Position numbers and translations under genes: made by a program. DNA of 64,000 nucleotides, taken from positions 1,674,377 to 1,738,376 of the forward strand of contig NZ_KK073768.1 of NCBI RefSeq assembly GCF_000582685.1. The letters are read 5' to 3'. Below, piece after piece: positions 52,534 to 60,795 of the stretch (position 1 is the first letter of the stretch; every line of letters starts with the position of its first letter). The notes below the pieces were generated by a model. That model saw only the letters and a program-made list of their open reading frames with translations, searched no databases and was not told where the DNA came from. The stretch is from [Scytonema hofmanni] UTEX 2349 (GTDB lineage: Bacteria; Cyanobacteriota; Cyanobacteriia; Cyanobacteriales; Nostocaceae).

Positions 52534-53589
52534 TCATGCTATGGCGATCGCCTGCTCCCAACGTCCAACAGCTTTACCAATTACTGCTAATTCTTGCATC
52601 AATCGGTCGAAACGTTCTGGTGTGAGAGATTGGGGACCATCAGATAAAGCTTTGGGGGGGTTGGGATGAACCTCTATCATCAGAGAATCACATCCGGATG
52701 CGATCGCAGCCAAAGACATTGAAGGCACAAACTCAGACCAACCTGTGCCGTGGCTCGGATCAATCATAATTGGTAAATGTGTCACTTTTCGCAACACTGG
52801 CACCACCGACAAATCTAAAGTATTGCGAGTAAATTGCCGATCAAAAGTGCGAATACCCCGCTCGCACAAAATTACATTGGCATTTCCTGCCGCGAGAATA
52901 TACTCAGCAGCCATCAACCAATCTTCAATTGTCGCTGCCATTCCCCGCTTCAAAAGCACCGGTTTGGGTTGCGCTCCCACTTTTTTCAGTAGCGAGAAAT
53001 TCTGCATATTTCTTGCCCCAACTTGAATCACGTCAGCAACTTCGGCAATTTTATCTAACTCCGTAGAATCCATTACTTCCGTAATAATACCGAGTCCGCT
53101 GACTTCTCGCGCTTTCGCCAAGAATTCCAAAGCACTTTCGCCGTGTCCTTGAAAAGCATAAGGCGAAGTCCGGGGTTTGTATGCTCCACCCCGCAGAAAT
53201 CGCGCTCCAGCTGCCTTAACCCGCTGCGCCGTCTCCACAATCATTTCTTCATTTTCTACCGAACAGGGACCGGCTACAACGACAACCGGGTGGTGTTCAC
53301 CAAATACAACTTTGCCATTAGGAGTATCTACGACTACCTCAGAAGCTTCACCGTGGCGGAATTGGCGACTAGCGCGTTTGTAAGGCAATTCTACCCGCAA
53401 CACTTGCTCAATCCAAGGGCTGACTTCTTGAATTTGTAGTGGGTCTAAATTAGCGGTTTCACCTACTAAACCGATTACTACTTTATGCTTCCCGACAATT
53501 TTTTCGGGTGTCAATCCCCAGCTAGTCAGTTCCTCATCAATACGGTTAATTTCTTCTGCTGGGGAACCAATTTTCATGACTACAATCAT
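52534..53589 (-). CDS. aroF: 3-deoxy-7-phosphoheptulonate (DAHP) synthase, type I-beta
   Basis: A 351-residue enzyme for the first shikimate step (PEP plus erythrose-4-phosphate). The N-terminal ferredoxin-like regulatory domain (MKIGSPAEEINRIDEELTSWG, GLVGETANLDPL) is followed by the TIM barrel with VVVAGPCSVENEEMIVETA, GAYKPRTSPYAFQG, GARNMQNFSLL, KRGMAATIEDWLMAAEYI, ILCERGIRTFD and DPSHGTGWSEFV. These are the type I-beta (Bacillus/Thermotoga) hallmarks. A second, type I-alpha DAHP synthase is encoded at the window end. The ATG at 53589 is used; a second Met at 53577 also begins the domain. Confidence 0.95.
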   Translation of the reverse strand: MIVVMKIGSPAEEINRIDEELTSWGLTPEKIVGKHKVVIGLVGETANLDPLQIQEVSPWIEQVLRVELPYKRASRQFRHGEASEVVVDTPNGKVVFGEHHPVVVVAGPCSVENEEMIVETAQRVKAAGARFLRGGAYKPRTSPYAFQGHGESALEFLAKAREVSGLGIITEVMDSTELDKIAEVADVIQVGARNMQNFSLLKKVGAQPKPVLLKRGMAATIEDWLMAAEYILAAGNANVILCERGIRTFDRQFTRNTLDLSVVPVLRKVTHLPIMIDPSHGTGWSEFVPSMSLAAIASGCDSLMIEVHPNPPKALSDGPQSLTPERFDRLMQELAVIGKAVGRWEQAIAIA

Positions 53590-53981
53590 GTTAAATTTCC
53601 TTTATGGCTAGTTGCTATTAACGTAAGTTGCGTTTTTATTATTCCATCCAATTTAAGCCTAACCCGACAACGATTAAAATCGCTGTCTAATAGTGCAAGT
53701 CGGTTAAAACCGACTAACGAGATTGAGATTTTTAGTCTGTTTTAACGAACTTGATATATGGGACTCTTAGAAGCGGATTGTAACTAGCAACTTAGGCTAT
53801 TATCTTTAATTTCAAAAAATATAGCGCTCAGATTGTTTTGCTACTGTATTTTTGGTTTCAAAAAAAATATAAATTTTTAATTAGCAATGTTGAAGTTATA
53901 AAAATTATCTAAAATTTAAACTTCAACATTCACTTTAAAATTTACCCAACAGTACAAAATCTAACACCTGAGCGCTGATAA
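53590..53981. other. Spacer between aroF and pam68 with a hairpin repeat
   Basis: AGTCGGTTAAAACCGACTAA (near 53698) is a small palindromic dispersed repeat. The rest is AT-rich, probably holding the aroF promoter, and shows no gene. Confidence 0.5.
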
Positions 53982-54443
53982 TTATACGTTTTTTTGACGA
54001 GTTTCCCGCCAAACTTCGACCATTCGCGCCCAGTTAGTGCCGAACTCATTTAAGCCCACTAAACCCCCAACTCTCTCTTCATCCCAAGAGGCAGACAGAA
54101 CGCCATAAGTTATTCCTATGACACCTAAACCAAATAATCCCATGTTAACTAGTAACACTGCGATCGCAGGTAGCTTAATTTGGGCGTACATAGCTAGCAG
54201 ATAGCTGGCAACTAAGGTGGCGATTCCCAAAAATGTAGGCACACCACAGAAGCCAGCAACCCGTCTAATCATGCGCTGACTGACAACCTTGGGGATTGCC
54301 ATTTCTTCTTTGGTGTAAGTTTGCTTTTTCTCAACCTGTTTCTCAGCTTCTTGCTTCACAATCGGCTTATTTTGAGATTTGGGTGCTTTTTGGCGTTTTT
54401 TGGGTTCAAAGGGCAATTGACTGCGTTGATCTTCAGCAGACAT
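53982..54443 (-). CDS. PAM68-family photosystem II assembly protein
   Basis: A 153-residue protein. A basic Gln/Lys-rich N-terminus (FEPKKRQKAPKSQNKPIVK) is followed by two transmembrane helices (VPTFLGIATLVASYLLAMYA and IAVLLVNMGLFGLGVIGITYG) and a C-terminal ASWDEERVGGLVGLNEFG. This matches the PAM68 family, which helps integrate early photosystem II intermediates. It is 12 nt downstream of rpsO and co-transcribed with it. Confidence 0.88.
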   Translation of the reverse strand: MSAEDQRSQLPFEPKKRQKAPKSQNKPIVKQEAEKQVEKKQTYTKEEMAIPKVVSQRMIRRVAGFCGVPTFLGIATLVASYLLAMYAQIKLPAIAVLLVNMGLFGLGVIGITYGVLSASWDEERVGGLVGLNEFGTNWARMVEVWRETRQKNV

Positions 54444-54455
54444 AAGCGTTAGTCC

Positions 54456-54725
54456 CTATCCACGAATACCGAGACGACCAATTAAAGCTTGATACTTTTC
54501 CCGGCTATCTTTTTGAATGTAAGCTAGAAGGCGCTTGCGCTGACCGATGAGCTTTAACAATCCCCGACGAGAAGAATGGTCTTTCTTGTTTGCTTGGAGA
54601 TGTAAGCTGAGACGGTTGATTCGCTCGGTGAGCATGGCAACTTGGACATCGGCGGAGCCTGTATCGGTTTCGTGAACTTGATAATTGACAATGATCTCTT
54701 GTTTGCGCTCTTGCGTTAAAGCCAT
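54456..54725 (-). CDS. rpsO: 30S ribosomal protein S15
   Basis: An 89-residue S15. ETDTGSADVQVAMLTERI, INRLSLHLQANKKDHSSRRG and LLKLIGQRKRLLAYIQK are the universal signature. It binds the central domain of 16S rRNA. Its start ATG at 54725 is preceded by a modest ribosome site. PAM68 follows 12 nt downstream. The upstream spacer has a long fold-back. Confidence 0.97.
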   Translation of the reverse strand: MALTQERKQEIIVNYQVHETDTGSADVQVAMLTERINRLSLHLQANKKDHSSRRGLLKLIGQRKRLLAYIQKDSREKYQALIGRLGIRG

Positions 54726-54844
54726 GATGGATTCTATTTATATATGCAGCAGTTTCCCATAATATCACAGCCCCCAGGTTGTATGTGGGGATCAACTTTG
54801 CTGCTACGCCTTTAGGTAGATACGTATACGTATAAATTAAAAAA

Positions 54845-54969
54845 GGGACTATGAGTCTGGGGATTAGGGACTGGGGACACTTTCCTTACTTGGAAGGGGA
54901 TTGAGACCCACACACGAATTTTAAAGAAAACGGAAGTGCCTTTTCCCCAGTCCCCAGACTCATAGTCCC
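54845..54969. repeat. Fold-back sequence upstream of rpsO
   Basis: GGGACTATGAGTCTGGGGA (54845-54863) is inverted perfectly as TCCCCAGACTCATAGTCCC (54951-54969), with an 87-nt loop. It lies in the 388-bp spacer between rpsO and the nucleotidase gene. A second C/G-rich pair (GGGACTGGGGA / TTTTCCCCAGTCCCC) sits inside the loop. No gene is seen here. Confidence 0.75.
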
Positions 54970-55113
54970 GGAGCGCCATTCCTCTCTTAGACTTGTTGCG
55001 CTAAGAGTCGGGGAAACAATCTTGGCGACCTGTTGATATCACTAACAATAACCATATTGCGATCTAAATAAATTACAGGTCGGGGTTTTCCCAACCTGCT
55101 TTATAGGGGCTAC

Positions 55114-56595
55114 CTATTTGTATATCAATCGTCCTTCGACATAGCTGTTAAGAACTTGATTAGAACTAAAGTATTCTTCAAGGATATTCTGAACAGATGT
55201 TGTGACTACTTTCGGTTGAGTTAATTTTGTCAACTCTTCAGTTATTATGCCTAAACTATTGACTGAATTTTTGTAATGATATTCCTGGAGACAGATAGTG
55301 TATTGATTATCTGCTTCTACAGGTTTTTCATTAATGGTCAAAGATTCAAGCTTTCTTTCAGCATCACTGTAAACTGCCTGAATACCTTTGTTTATTTGAA
55401 AACACTGACCTTCACCCGGTTTTCTGTTTTCTGATCTCATGATATGTGAGAATATCTTGGTGAGTTGTTCACCAGTAAGTTTTACCCTATAAACTGGTCC
55501 GTCATAAGGGTAAATTCTTTTAAGGTCACTCAATGTAACTAGAGGACCCAATTCTGCTCCACGTATTGAACCACTTCCGAGAAAAACTACATCAGACATA
55601 ACTGATTCAGCCAAAATATCAGTCATTAAGTTACCCAATTCAGTTTCTACTTCACGCTTAGGATGTGTCAATTGACGTGCTAATCGACAAATCAGCCGAT
55701 TATACTTGCGATCTACCTCTTGCTTGAAAGTATCAATAAATTTTTCGAGTTCAGCATCTGGCTCTGCAAGATTATTATCCACAGGGATGAGTTGCCACTT
55801 CCATTCCACAATGCTATTAGTATCGTCATCCACTGTAATATCGAAACGTCCAATTTGGTCTGTACCAACACCTGCTTGTGTAATTAGAATGTTGTTGACT
55901 TCGGCTGGTTGTTCTAAAATAGTATGCGAGTGTCCGCCAATTATCATATCCACACCCCAGATCGGGTCTAGCATTGCAGCTAGTTTTTTATCCTCTTCAA
56001 AACCGATGTGCGTCAGGAGAATTGTCAGGTCAATGTCATCATTTTTGTAAGTGTTGCAAATTTTACCTATTTCCGCAGCAGCATCTTCCAGACCGACAAA
56101 TGTGGTAATACTTGTATCAAGTTTTAATGCGTTAAGAACTTCCTCAGTTACAATACCGATAAACATGATATCAAATCCATCTACATTGAGGATAAGATAA
56201 GGAGTCATCAATCGTTTATTGTACTTTTTAATATATAAGTTGGCGTTGACTATAGGAAAATTTGCCATCTTTTCCAAGAAAAGTAAGTGAGGAAACCCAT
56301 AATCTAATTCGTGATTCCCCAGAGTTACTACGTCAGGAGCGAGGTAATTCATGATTTCTATCGTTGAAATACCTTTGTATTCCGTATCAATCATAGACCC
56401 CTGAACCATATCACCAGAAATGACAAAAAGCGTGTTTTTCTCTTCAGAGCGCACCTTATTTAAATATCCTGAAAGAAGCGACAGTCCACCAATAAGATTA
56501 CCCTCGACACCCTTACTTTCTGCCAGAAAGTCTCCATGCATATCATTGGAATGTAAAATCGTAAACTTTTTAAACCGCTCAGTCGTCACCATCAT
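55114..56595 (-). CDS. 5'-nucleotidase / cyclic phosphodiesterase family metallophosphatase
   Basis: A 493-residue UshA-like enzyme. The calcineurin-type metallophosphatase domain shows TILHSNDMHGDF (metal ligands), FVISGDMVQGS, VTLGNHELDYG and THIGFEED, IGGHSHTI. The C-terminal 5'-nucleotidase domain (about 315-480) has VFLGSGSIRGAELG and YRVKLTGEQLTKIF. No signal peptide is visible, so unlike UshA it is probably cytoplasmic. It would release inorganic phosphate from nucleotides. It stands alone, with unknown regulation. Confidence 0.9.
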   Translation of the reverse strand: MMVTTERFKKFTILHSNDMHGDFLAESKGVEGNLIGGLSLLSGYLNKVRSEEKNTLFVISGDMVQGSMIDTEYKGISTIEIMNYLAPDVVTLGNHELDYGFPHLLFLEKMANFPIVNANLYIKKYNKRLMTPYLILNVDGFDIMFIGIVTEEVLNALKLDTSITTFVGLEDAAAEIGKICNTYKNDDIDLTILLTHIGFEEDKKLAAMLDPIWGVDMIIGGHSHTILEQPAEVNNILITQAGVGTDQIGRFDITVDDDTNSIVEWKWQLIPVDNNLAEPDAELEKFIDTFKQEVDRKYNRLICRLARQLTHPKREVETELGNLMTDILAESVMSDVVFLGSGSIRGAELGPLVTLSDLKRIYPYDGPVYRVKLTGEQLTKIFSHIMRSENRKPGEGQCFQINKGIQAVYSDAERKLESLTINEKPVEADNQYTICLQEYHYKNSVNSLGIITEELTKLTQPKVVTTSVQNILEEYFSSNQVLNSYVEGRLIYK

Positions 56596-56842
56596 GTTTT
56601 ACCTCGAATAATTAACAGCGATCGCATTCTACCGCGCTCCTGTTTGCAAAACAACTATTGGCAATTGTTTAACAATAAATCATCTGTTGCCCAAGATGTA
56701 GAGACGCGATAAATCGTCATCTCTACAAGGGTTCAGCTAACCCATAATTAATTTCCACACCTATGTCTCATGGTGTGGAAGTGGAAGATTCCTCAGATTT
56801 GTAGGATAAGCAAGGCGTCTTTGCGTCTTTTCTACCAGATGT
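56596..56842. repeat. Spacer with dispersed GTAGAGACGC repeat
   Basis: GTAGAGACGCGATAAATCG faces a TCGTCATCTCTAC stretch (about 56698-56728), imperfect, with a GGGTTCAGCTAACCC hairpin after it. No gene is seen. Confidence 0.6.
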
Positions 56843-58513
56843 CTACTGCGAAACAAATATTTTTGCCGTAAATGGCGCTATATCAGTAGTTAGAATATCT
56901 TCATCAACTTTCACAGAAGTTTCACTCAACCAATCTTGCCACGATTCAGCCGCTGGGAAGTTGGGGATTTGATATTCTACTAAATTTTGGTCAGAGAAAT
57001 TTACAATAACGACGATGCGATCGCCTTGGGAATTCCAGCGAGTGTAAGCTAGCAATTTGGCTTCCGCATTTTCGTGGAAAAACTCAATATTATCGCTTTG
57101 CAAAGCTGGAGTTTGCTTGCGAAGGGCGATTAGTTTTTTGTAATATTCAAATAAATCGCGATTTTCGTTTCTTTCCAACAAAGCCCAGGCTATCTTTTTC
57201 GGCTGAGTTACAGTTTGGCTTTTGCGTTTATGTTCACCAAACTCTTCACCCATCCACAGCATCGGTATACCCATTGCTGTCATTAATAGTACAGCACCTA
57301 ACTTGGCGCGGACAAATGCAGCTTCATCAAAAATGCCGCGATCGCCTAATTCTCTAAATATATGTTCGCGATCGTGAGTCGCTAAATAATTAATCACATT
57401 TATCGCAGTGGCATAACCTTGCTGTTTCGGGTCTAAAACCTCTTTCAGATGGTCTAATTCAAATGTTTCACCACAAAGGTGAGGAATCATAAAGTAGCGA
57501 AAACTTTCATGCCAACAAGCATCCAGGGGTCCTTCTGGCGTTGTTATTTTGCTTGTATCGGGAATGTATTCGGCAATATTATAAAACGGTTTGGGTGCAG
57601 TATTCTTTTTTGATTGTTGAGCGAGCCAATCCAAAAATTCAAAGTTAGCTAATTGCCGCACTGCATCAAACCGAATTCCGTCAATGTGATACTCTTGAAC
57701 CCAATAGCGCACCACATCCCCAACGTATTTCCAAGCAGGTTTAACGTCTAGCTTTTCGTCATAATTATCATAGTTAAATTCCGGTCCCCAATGATTGTTG
57801 GGGTCTTCCGGATAGTGCATGTGTTCGTAATACCAATAATTCCTATCAATCAACATTAGCGGGCATTCTTCATCTGTATGGTTGTAAATTCCATCCATGA
57901 AAACCCGAATATTTCGACTATGACACTCGTCAATAAATCGCTTTAAATCTTCTGTTGATCCATAGCTTGATTCTGTTGCGAAAAAGTGCCGCACTTTGTA
58001 GCCCCAGTTATAATCGCCTGGATACTCATTTACTGGCATTAATTCTATTGCATTAATTCCCAATTCGCGCAGATAATCTAACTTTTCAATGGCATCTACA
58101 TATTTTCCACGTTTGTTATCGTCAACTTCGCCACCTGTAAAATCGGCAACGTGCATTTCATATATTACTAATTCATGATTTTCTGGCAATATTTTATCGT
58201 CGTGCTGCCAAACGTAAGTATCAACTATTCGCTGACCATCTTTTAGCTGCACTATACTGACTTTTTTTTCATCATCTACATCTGTGGCATAAGGGTCAAT
58301 TACATCCACCCATTCATCTGGTTGAAAATTTGGGCTTTTGCTTTGAACGCGGAATTTGTATTCATAAACACCGTCTTCTATTTCTACATTAGTACGAAAA
58401 TAACCATCTTCGCCTTTTTGCATCGGAATCTCTTTCCAATCAGAAAAAGACCCAATTAAAGCTGCTTCTTTGTTACGAGGAGCAAACAAATTAAATTCAA
58501 TTGAACTTGCCAT
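56843..58513 (-). CDS. GH13 alpha-amylase family enzyme with N-terminal CBM48-like domain
   Basis: A 556-residue enzyme. Residues 1-95 are an early-set/CBM48-like domain (FNLFAPRNKEAALIGSFSDWKEIP). The TIM barrel shows the GH13 regions: DGIYNHTD (I), GIRFDAVRQ (II, catalytic Asp), NIAEYIP (III, Glu), and LATHDREH (IV, His-Asp). A C-terminal beta domain ends VDEDILTTDIAPFTAKIF. It acts on alpha-glucans; branching, debranching or malto-oligosaccharide activity cannot be separated by eye. It has no signal peptide. It is a monocistronic gene near the GH57 branching enzyme only in the broad sense of glycogen metabolism. Confidence 0.9.
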   Translation of the reverse strand: MASSIEFNLFAPRNKEAALIGSFSDWKEIPMQKGEDGYFRTNVEIEDGVYEYKFRVQSKSPNFQPDEWVDVIDPYATDVDDEKKVSIVQLKDGQRIVDTYVWQHDDKILPENHELVIYEMHVADFTGGEVDDNKRGKYVDAIEKLDYLRELGINAIELMPVNEYPGDYNWGYKVRHFFATESSYGSTEDLKRFIDECHSRNIRVFMDGIYNHTDEECPLMLIDRNYWYYEHMHYPEDPNNHWGPEFNYDNYDEKLDVKPAWKYVGDVVRYWVQEYHIDGIRFDAVRQLANFEFLDWLAQQSKKNTAPKPFYNIAEYIPDTSKITTPEGPLDACWHESFRYFMIPHLCGETFELDHLKEVLDPKQQGYATAINVINYLATHDREHIFRELGDRGIFDEAAFVRAKLGAVLLMTAMGIPMLWMGEEFGEHKRKSQTVTQPKKIAWALLERNENRDLFEYYKKLIALRKQTPALQSDNIEFFHENAEAKLLAYTRWNSQGDRIVVIVNFSDQNLVEYQIPNFPAAESWQDWLSETSVKVDEDILTTDIAPFTAKIFVSQ

Positions 58514-58781
58514 TTCTACCTTTTAAAATAATTATTTTGGTTCTATCAGATAAAATTATTGTGAATTATAAATTTATGTTAAGCTTCTTTCTAAAGTAAT
58601 ATTATGTCCGCTTAATTAACATTAATAAAAACATTGCAACCCTCCTAGAGACGTAGCACTGCTACGTCTTTGAGCGGGTTTTGGATTTTACGCATGTACC
58701 TTCTAAGGAGTGAAATCTGCTGTATAAGATCAACAAATTGACACTCCTCGCGATCTTCAAGAACGGGGCGCAAAATGTCAA
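58514..58781. repeat. Spacer with GTAGAGACG-type repeat (imperfect)
   Basis: A copy reads AGAGACGTAGCACTGCTACG around 58648-58668, after the word TTAATTAACATTAATAAAAA, which also precedes the copies near 10577 and 48141. No gene is seen. Confidence 0.6.
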
Positions 58782-59624
58782 TTAACCAACAGATACAGAA
58801 GCATCCGCCATAGATTTATTATCTAAAATCGGCTTGCGGTTTTTTAGGTCAAATTTATATCCATGTGGCAAAATGTGCAGCTTGGCTCCGCAAATCGCCA
58901 AAGGCTCATCTTTCAAAATGTCGTTAATGTTGCTATGTGTAGCCTCTGATTCATCGACAACGGTGACGCAACCTTGCCCAATTACTTCAAATTCGTTATC
59001 GGTAACAACCATTGCGGTATTCTCATCAATGCCGAATCCCAAATCGGCAGGCTCTATCAGCAAAGCTGAAATTAAGCGTCCCAAGCGTCCCCGTTGTGAG
59101 AAGTGCTGGTCAATCACCACCCCAGGCAAAAAGCCCATACCCGGTCCCATGTCCACAGCGTTAATCCGAGGATTTGTTTCTGAGTCGCCTTCCACAATCA
59201 TAACATCTGGCATGACAGCGGCTCCAGCGCTTGTTCCACCAATGACAATTCCTTCAGCGCAGCGTTTGTGAATTGCGGTATCAAGTTCAGTGTCTTTGAG
59301 GATGCTGATGATCCGCGCTTGATCCCCTCCAGTAAAAAATACCCCTGTAGCTTTGTCAACTGCTTCTAGCGCTGTTGATGAGGCAGCATCTTCACGAGCT
59401 TCGGTGTCAATTATCCTAACATTCTCTGCTCCCAGGCGCTCAAACACTTTAATGTAATTTTCTCCTACTTCTCTTGGTAGTTCGGTTGCTGCTGTCATAA
59501 TGACTATTCTGGCTTTTGTGCCACCAGCACGTCGCACAAACTCACGCAGGATCTGGCAATCGCCTTCTTTGTCTTCTGCACCGCCAATAATCACCAATTG
59601 CCGTTTGGTTTGGGTCGCCGCCAT
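58782..59624 (-). CDS. cphB: Cyanophycinase
   Basis: A 280-residue S51-type serine peptidase that cleaves cyanophycin to beta-aspartyl-arginine dipeptides. Words include VIIGGAEDKEGDC, MTAATELPREVGENY, FFTGGDQARI and GGTSAGAAVMPDVMI, the last with the nucleophilic Ser; the GIDENTAMVV segment contributes to the active site. Length is normal for cyanobacterial enzymes. A GGAGG ribosome site (complement at 59629-59633) precedes the ATG. Its promoter has an NtcA box. It is divergent from cphA2, 1171 bp apart. Confidence 0.96.
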   Translation of the reverse strand: MAATQTKRQLVIIGGAEDKEGDCQILREFVRRAGGTKARIVIMTAATELPREVGENYIKVFERLGAENVRIIDTEAREDAASSTALEAVDKATGVFFTGGDQARIISILKDTELDTAIHKRCAEGIVIGGTSAGAAVMPDVMIVEGDSETNPRINAVDMGPGMGFLPGVVIDQHFSQRGRLGRLISALLIEPADLGFGIDENTAMVVTDNEFEVIGQGCVTVVDESEATHSNINDILKDEPLAICGAKLHILPHGYKFDLKNRKPILDNKSMADASVSVG

Positions 59625-59668
59625 GATGCCTCCGGATTTTAAGTCTGTTATTTTTAATCAAACACGAC

Positions 59669-59709
59669 AATTTAAACTAGAAAAACATCCATATGGTAGA
59701 TTTAGATAC
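59669..59709 (-). promoter_or_regulatory. NtcA-activated promoter of cphB
   Basis: On the minus strand, GTATCTAAATCTAC (59709-59696) fits the palindromic NtcA box GTAN8TAC exactly. A TAN3T -10 box, TAAATT (59674-59669), follows with 21-nt spacing, close to the 22-23 nt of class II NtcA promoters. The start codon is 45 nt further. This would induce cphB when combined nitrogen is scarce. Confidence 0.7.
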
Positions 59710-59793
59710 AAAAGTTAGATATCAAATGTAGTAAATTTATTTTTATTATGCTGCTCAAAGTTGAGAAAGCTGAGAATTTTGGTTTAATGAAAA

Positions 59794-59838
59794 ACATCTG
59801 ACTGACGATTCGCATTCAGCGAATCGTCAGTCAGATGT
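59794..59838. repeat. Perfect 20-bp inverted repeat
   Basis: ACATCTGACTGACGATTCGC (59794-59813) is exactly inverted at 59819-59838 around ATTCA. It lies between cphB and the small ORF at 59906. It could be a terminator for neither, since no T run is nearby; REP-like element or regulator site is possible. Confidence 0.85.
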
Positions 59839-59905
59839 GATAAGATGCACCTTAAATTGTGTAAAAAAGTTCTACATCTTTAGGTAGATTTATCAGCAAA
59901 AATGT

Positions 59906-60109
59906 CTACCTAATGGAACTACTAAAAAGCAAGCTGTTTAAAAAAGAACGTGCCTCTTGCAGTGGGAGATGTCTGGGTTTGCCCTCGAATAAAATTTGGA
60001 ACTCGTCGCTGTCTGCACCATCACCATAACCGGAAATAAGTTTGCGATGAAATGCTTCTTCGGCAAGTTGTCGAATTTCATTTCTAAGAGCAGCTTTTGT
60101 GCCATTCAT
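59906..60109 (-). CDS. Small conserved-looking protein of unknown function
   Basis: A 67-residue ORF: MNGTKAALRNEIRQLAEEAF, then HRKLISGYGDGADSDEFQIL and GKPRHLPLQEARSFLNSLLF. The balanced composition, helix-strand-helix pattern and charged loop suggest a real protein, as does the AGACAGCC spacing before the ATG with GGAG-like purines. I recall similar short cyanobacterial proteins but no function. Confidence 0.5.
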   Translation of the reverse strand: MNGTKAALRNEIRQLAEEAFHRKLISGYGDGADSDEFQILFEGKPRHLPLQEARSFLNSLLFSSSIR

Positions 60110-60211
60110 TCTCGGCTGTCTCCTAAATTTTTCTTTTATAGCTTATTAGTTATAAACAATATGAGATGTAAACTGCACCTTTCAAAGGTTATACATTTGG
60201 CAAAGCTTCAT

Positions 60212-60319
60212 GAAGAGGGGTAAAGGGGAAAGGGGAAAGGGGAAAAATATCATGAGTGATTTAAGTAACTCTTTATTTCCATACCTTTACCCTTTACCCC
60301 TTCCCCTTTACCCCTCTTC
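60212..60319. repeat. Fold-back TTCCCCTTTACCCCTCTTC repeat
   Basis: GAAGAGGGGTAAAGGGGAA (60212-60230) is perfectly inverted at 60301-60319. Further, 9-bp GGGGAAGCA units repeat four times around 60496-60532. The remaining 59625-60795 spacer shows no other gene. Confidence 0.8.
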
Positions 60320-60795
60320 GATAAATACACCAATGTGCATTTACTTGGCGAAATAAATGGTCTATGCCCAGAGATAGTTTAAAAACTATGGTATAAACGA
60401 TATGCTATGCTAGCAGAAATATTGAGTTTTCTTTTTGAGTTAAATACAAGCGATACCTACTACTCGACCAACCCAAAAATGACGGGTAAAAGCAGGCAGG
60501 GGAAGCAGGGGAAGCAGGGGAAGCAAGGGAAGCTGTTCTTGAGAAAAGAATCTGATTTTCTTACCATAAACCCCGCAAAGTTTCTTTGGTGGATTACTAC
60601 GGCAAGCGACGAAGCTCGCTCTCAAAACACGGTTAGCGAATAATTTTATTACAATCAAACAGTCAGAAAGTTTAAGTAAACTCAGACGTTTATCATGAGT
60701 TAGGAAAAATGTAAATACCCAATTTGGGTGACGTGATTTATTGATAACGCAGAAGTACTGAATTGAAGGGTGTTTAGCCAAGGATATATAAATCA

